From contig VSDK01012371.1 in the NCBI GenBank assembly GCA_009767595.1, positions 1-64,000 on the forward strand: DNA of 64,000 nucleotides. Reading direction: 5' to 3'. Both the position numbers and the translations under genes were made by a program. Under the pieces are notes generated by a model that was given only the letters and a program-made list of their open reading frames with translations, was not told the DNA's origin and made no database searches. The DNA is from Symbiodinium kawagutii (taxonomy: Eukaryota > Sar > Dinophyceae > Suessiales > Symbiodiniaceae). This document shows, piece after piece, positions 60,150 to 64,000 of this stretch (its first letter is position 1; each line of letters begins with the position of its first letter).

Positions 60150-60490
60150 TTCTGGTTGGTGATGGGTTTTAGATGATATTCTTCAGATGATAATTGATAG
60201 TTAATGATGATATAATGATATAGATGGTAAACGGTTCGTGATGATTATAGATAATAAATGACGGTGTCTGATCATTATAGCTGCTAAATGATGGTGTGTG
60301 ATGATTATAGATGATAAATGACGGTGTGTGATGATTATAGATGGTAAATGATGGTTAGTGACGATGAATGATGCTTAATCTAGGTTGGTGGTACTTAGCA
60401 ATGGTTGGTGTATGATGGTTAGCAGTGGTTAATGAATGTCACTGATGTCTGGTAACGCTTAAAATGGTCAATGCTGGTTGATCCTGGTAA
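60150..60490. repeat. ATGATTATAGATGATAAATG minisatellite
   Basis: Imperfect units of about 40 bases (GACGGTGTGTGATGATTATA and variants), decaying into GGTTAATGATGG. Confidence 0.75.
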
Positions 60491-60776
60491 GTAATCGAGA
60501 ATGATAAGAAGCAACCAACAAATTGCAAATGATCGAGTATACTGGCATCAACTATTCAATGAGTCAAGCTTGGTTTCCCAAGAGACAATTGCAATGTCCC
60601 CAAGACAGGATTCGTTTCAACTGGATTTACCCAGCGATTGTATACCCACTAAAATCAGCTCGTCAACCACAGGGGAGCTATCGGAGCAACACGAACGCGC
60701 TCAGTTCTTGCAACGAACGGGGTGTCTTTTAGGGCAACGGAGCTCAGGGGCAGCCCAGAAACAAACAGGAGAGTCT

Positions 60777-61018
60777 AACTGGTTGGTGGTTGAACCACCT
60801 CAACTATTTCATAACATTCATGAACATTATGAAACAATTTTGAAATGGTTATGAACCATCCCAACCATGTTATGAAATGGTTATGAAAAGTATGAGTCAA
60901 CCAACCATTTCATAACATTCAAAAAACAGTATGTACGGAACCCTGGTAACCAAAGAAAAAACATATCCTCAATATTCACCAGGGACAGTTTGAAAAATGT
61001 TTGAAACCACCGACCAGC
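60777..61018. repeat. Repeat family 3 element, long form
   Basis: CTGGTTGGTGGTTGAACCAC at the left; GAGTCAACCAACCATTTCAT inside; GAAACCACCGACCAGCAG at the right. The middle is expanded by ATGAAATGGTTATGAA units. Confidence 0.6.
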
Positions 61019-62030
61019 AGTTGTTTCACCATAAGTTTGTTGGTTAGTATCCCCTATTATAACCATTGTTAATGGTCATAAGCCATAGCTAATTTGGGAT
61101 GTTGGCCATCCATCTTATCGGAGACCGGGCCTTCCCTATAAGAGATCAGGTCAGGGGGTCATCCCTGGGCCCGGAATACTACGACATGGAGTCACGGCAG
61201 CATCAGCCCATTGTTGTTGAACCAGCGAAAACACTAAGAAACCAACATAAATGTTGGAATATGTTGGAAAATGTTAGAAAATGTTGGAACATGTTGCAGT
61301 TTACCAGAGATTTTCCTGTGACCAACTTCTAGGTATCAAGGGTCGAAGAAGTATTCAAAACAACACCAGTACAAGCCAAATAGCTACCCCCAACTATCTA
61401 TGCTCACTGCAACGAACAGCAGCTTCTAGGTTAGCAAATTCTGTGACCAACTTGCAGACTACCGTTGGTTTGGAGTGCCCCACCATGCTATCAGAGACAG
61501 GTCATCACCATCAACAATTGTCACTGTACAATGAGCAACAATCTGGATTGGAAAATCATTAATCGTTATCTGCATGTTGGTCGACAAGCACCTATCAACA
61601 GGCCAAATCATCTGCTGAATAATCATTCAACTTCCGGCACTACTTCTGCACTTAATCATCCTTCGACGCTCGTCGACGGACTCAGTTGTATTGGATAGTC
61701 ATCCCGCGCTGGCCAGTGCATATAGCTCACCACTGTTGATTCCAATGTGTGCTTCACATACCTCACAATTCTGCGTGTGATCACGTATGCACAAACCAAA
61801 ATCGACGCACAATGAATGGTAATTACTTGGTCATTAACCATAAATGGCTATCATTAACCATTAACCATTGATTAGCCATAGATAAACCATAGATAAACCA
61901 TTGATGAGCAATTAATTAGCCATAAGATAATCCATAGATAAACCATTAATGAGCCATAGATAAACCATATATAAACCATTAATGAGCCATAGATAAACCA
62001 TAGATAAACCATTAATTAATGAGCCATTAA
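61019..62030. other. Region without a recognised gene
   Basis: Unannotated sequence upstream of copy A. It contains TGTTGGAAAATGTTAGAAAA repeats (about 61245-61300) and grades into ATAAACCATAG repeats. Confidence 0.4.
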
Positions 62031-62099
62031 TTAACCATAGATAAACAATTAATTATCCATTAATTAGCCATAGATAAACCATAGATAAACCATTAATGA

Positions 62100-63690
62100 A
62101 CCTCGATAAACCGTAGATAAACTGTAGATTGACCGTAGATAAACCATATTAATGAGCCATAGATAAACCATAGATAAACCATAGATTAACCATAGATAAA
62201 CCATTAATGAGCCATAGATAAACCATAGATAAACCATAGATTCACTAACCATAGATAAACCATAGATTAACCATACATAAACCATGAATGAGCCATAGAT
62301 AAACCATAGATAAACCATAGATTCACTAACCATAGATAAACCATAGATTAACCATAGATAAACCATTAATGAGCCATAGATAAACCATAGATAAACCATA
62401 GATTCACTAACCATAGATAAACCATAGATTAACCATAGATAAACCATTAATGAGCCATAGATAAACCATAGATAAACCATAGATTCACTAACCATCGATA
62501 AACCATAGATTAACCATAGATAAACCATTAATGAGCCATAGATAAACCATAGATAAACCATAGATTCACTAACCATCGATAAACCATAGATTAACCATAG
62601 ATAAACCATTAATGAGCCATAGATAAACCATAGATAAACCATAGATTCACTAACCATCGATAAACCATAGATTAACCATAGATAAACCATTAATGAGCCA
62701 TAGATAAACCATAGATAAACCATAGATTCACTAACCATCGATAAACCATAGATTAACCATAGATAAACCATTAATGAGCCATAGATAAACCATAGATAAA
62801 CCATAGATTCACTAACCATCGATAAACCATAGATTAACCATAGATAAACCATTAATGAGCCATAGATAAACCATAGATAAACCATAGATTCACTAACCAT
62901 CGATAAACCATAGATTAACCATAGATAAACCATTAATGAGCCATAGATAAACCATAGATAAACCATAGATTCACTAACCATAGATAAACCATAGATTAAC
63001 CATAGATAAACCATTAATGAGCCATAGATAAACCATAGATAAACCATAGATTCACTAACCATCGATAAACCATAGATTAACCATAGATAAACCATTAATG
63101 AGCCATAGATAAACCATAGATAAACCATAGATTCACTAACCATAGATAAACCATAGATTAACCATAGATAAACCATTAATGAGCCATAGATAAACCATAG
63201 ATAAACCATAGATTCACTAACCATCGATAAACCATAGATTAACCATAGATAAACCATTAATGAGCCATAGATAAACCATAGATAAACCATAGATTCACTA
63301 ACCATAGATAAACCATAGATTAACCATAGATAAACCATTAATGAGCCATAGATAAACCATAGATAAACCATAGATTCACTAACCATCGATAAACCATAGA
63401 TTAACCATAGATAAACCATTAATGAGCCATAGATAAACCATAGATAAACCATAGATTCACTAACCATAGATAAACCATAGATTAACCATAGATAAACCAT
63501 TAATGAGCCATAGATAAACCATAGATAAACCATAGATTCACTAACCATAGATAAACCATAGATTAACCATAGATAAACCATTAATGAGCCATAGATAAAC
63601 CATAGATAAACCATAGATTCACTAACCATCGATAAACCATAGATTAACCATAGATAAACCATAGATTCGCTAACCATAGATAAACCATCG
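62100..63690. repeat. 81-bp tandem satellite
   Basis: About 18 near-identical 81-base units, each built from ACCATAGATAA-like sub-repeats with one AGATTCACTAACCATCGATA block. Units alternate CCATCGATA and CCATAGATA variants. The 537-codon minus-strand frame exists only because 81 is a multiple of three and the unit lacks stops in that frame. Confidence 0.95.
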
Positions 63691-63719
63691 ATAAACCCAA
63701 AACCAACAATGTTTCACCG

Positions 63720-63900
63720 CCAAGTGTCTGGTGAAGCTTTGGGCCGTTGTGTAGCGGCACCCCCCGGAGGCCCCACAGGAATCAGCGGAGGGGCAACTGG
63801 AATAGCCTGGAAATGGACCGAAACGTCTGGTGAATAGCCCATGAGCAACCAAGGGCCCCGAAAGAAGGTGGGTTCTACCCTCAAAATACGGGCTTTGGGG
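63720..63900 (-). CDS. Possible exon of an upstream minus-strand gene
   Basis: Two overlapping frames look coding: VAPPLIPVGPPGGAATQRP, and YSSCPSADSCGASGGCRYTT after a CCAG|GCTAT acceptor. Composition is GC-rich, like the supported exons. It could belong to copy A's 5' end or another gene; no match in copy B was found. Confidence 0.25.
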
Positions 63901-64000
63901 GCCAAGGGGTGTTCAAACAGATTGTTCACCATGAACATATCAACAAACAGTTTTCAAACATGGCGTTCATGATCGTTCATGGCTGTCCAAACATTTCGAT

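Noticed and set aside
62064-63677. 537-codon minus-strand ORF
   Set aside because: It is a translation of the 81-bp satellite; the frame stays open because the unit length is a multiple of three.

Overview
The window looks like nuclear DNA of a dinoflagellate, plausibly a Suessiales/Symbiodiniaceae-type genome. The grounds are low gene density, small exons scattered through long repeat-filled introns, in-frame exon junctions that need GC and GA as well as GT donors with AG|G acceptors, dispersed small inverted-repeat elements, and a very large LINE. Species is not determinable by eye. No rRNA, tRNA, CRISPR array, bacterial operon or complete spliced-leader motif was recognised.

Nearly all supported coding sequence lies on the minus strand. 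Two paralogous multi-exon genes sit head to tail: copy A (about 60.1 to 33.87 kb) and copy B (about 33.0 to 4.24 kb). I assembled them by matching exon translations between the copies and testing reading phase across junctions. Both encode, in order, a possible beta-sandwich N-terminal part, a hydrophobic (signal-peptide-like or membrane) segment followed by a TWHLVD motif, four copies of a Cys/Trp-rich domain (YGxxCxAWDxxxC ... WCCxSWCYVxxxCP), an Arg-triplet/Ser/Pro low-complexity region, a Tyr/Gly/Asn-rich segment and an Ala/Gly-rich hydrophobic segment. I do not recognise a named function; a secreted or surface protein is an inference. The two copies share some intron positions but differ at about sixteen others, with gains or losses in both copies. 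One copy-specific intron is only 178 bp and is largely made of a dispersed repeat, which suggests intron-generating mobile elements.

The intron between the first two recognised exons of copy A carries an apparently full-length 11.07-kb LINE (48.74 to 59.81 kb). It encodes a RanBP2-type zinc-finger/coiled-coil ORF1, then RNase H, AP-endonuclease, reverse transcriptase, two C2H2 fingers and a C-terminal domain resembling a DNA cytosine-5 methyltransferase. It is bounded on both sides by an (AAAT)n microsatellite.

On the plus strand are a 579-codon ORF (1.99 to 3.72 kb) that I take for a transposon-associated dinoflagellate multicopy family, a decayed ORF just before it, and coding-like fragments inside introns of A and B. 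The rest is intronic or intergenic sequence: eleven copies of a roughly 105-bp MITE-like element, at least two other short inverted-repeat families, a nested palindrome, microsatellites, a TGATA satellite (47.4 to 47.9 kb), an 81-bp satellite (62.1 to 63.7 kb) and an assembly gap (17320 to 17912).
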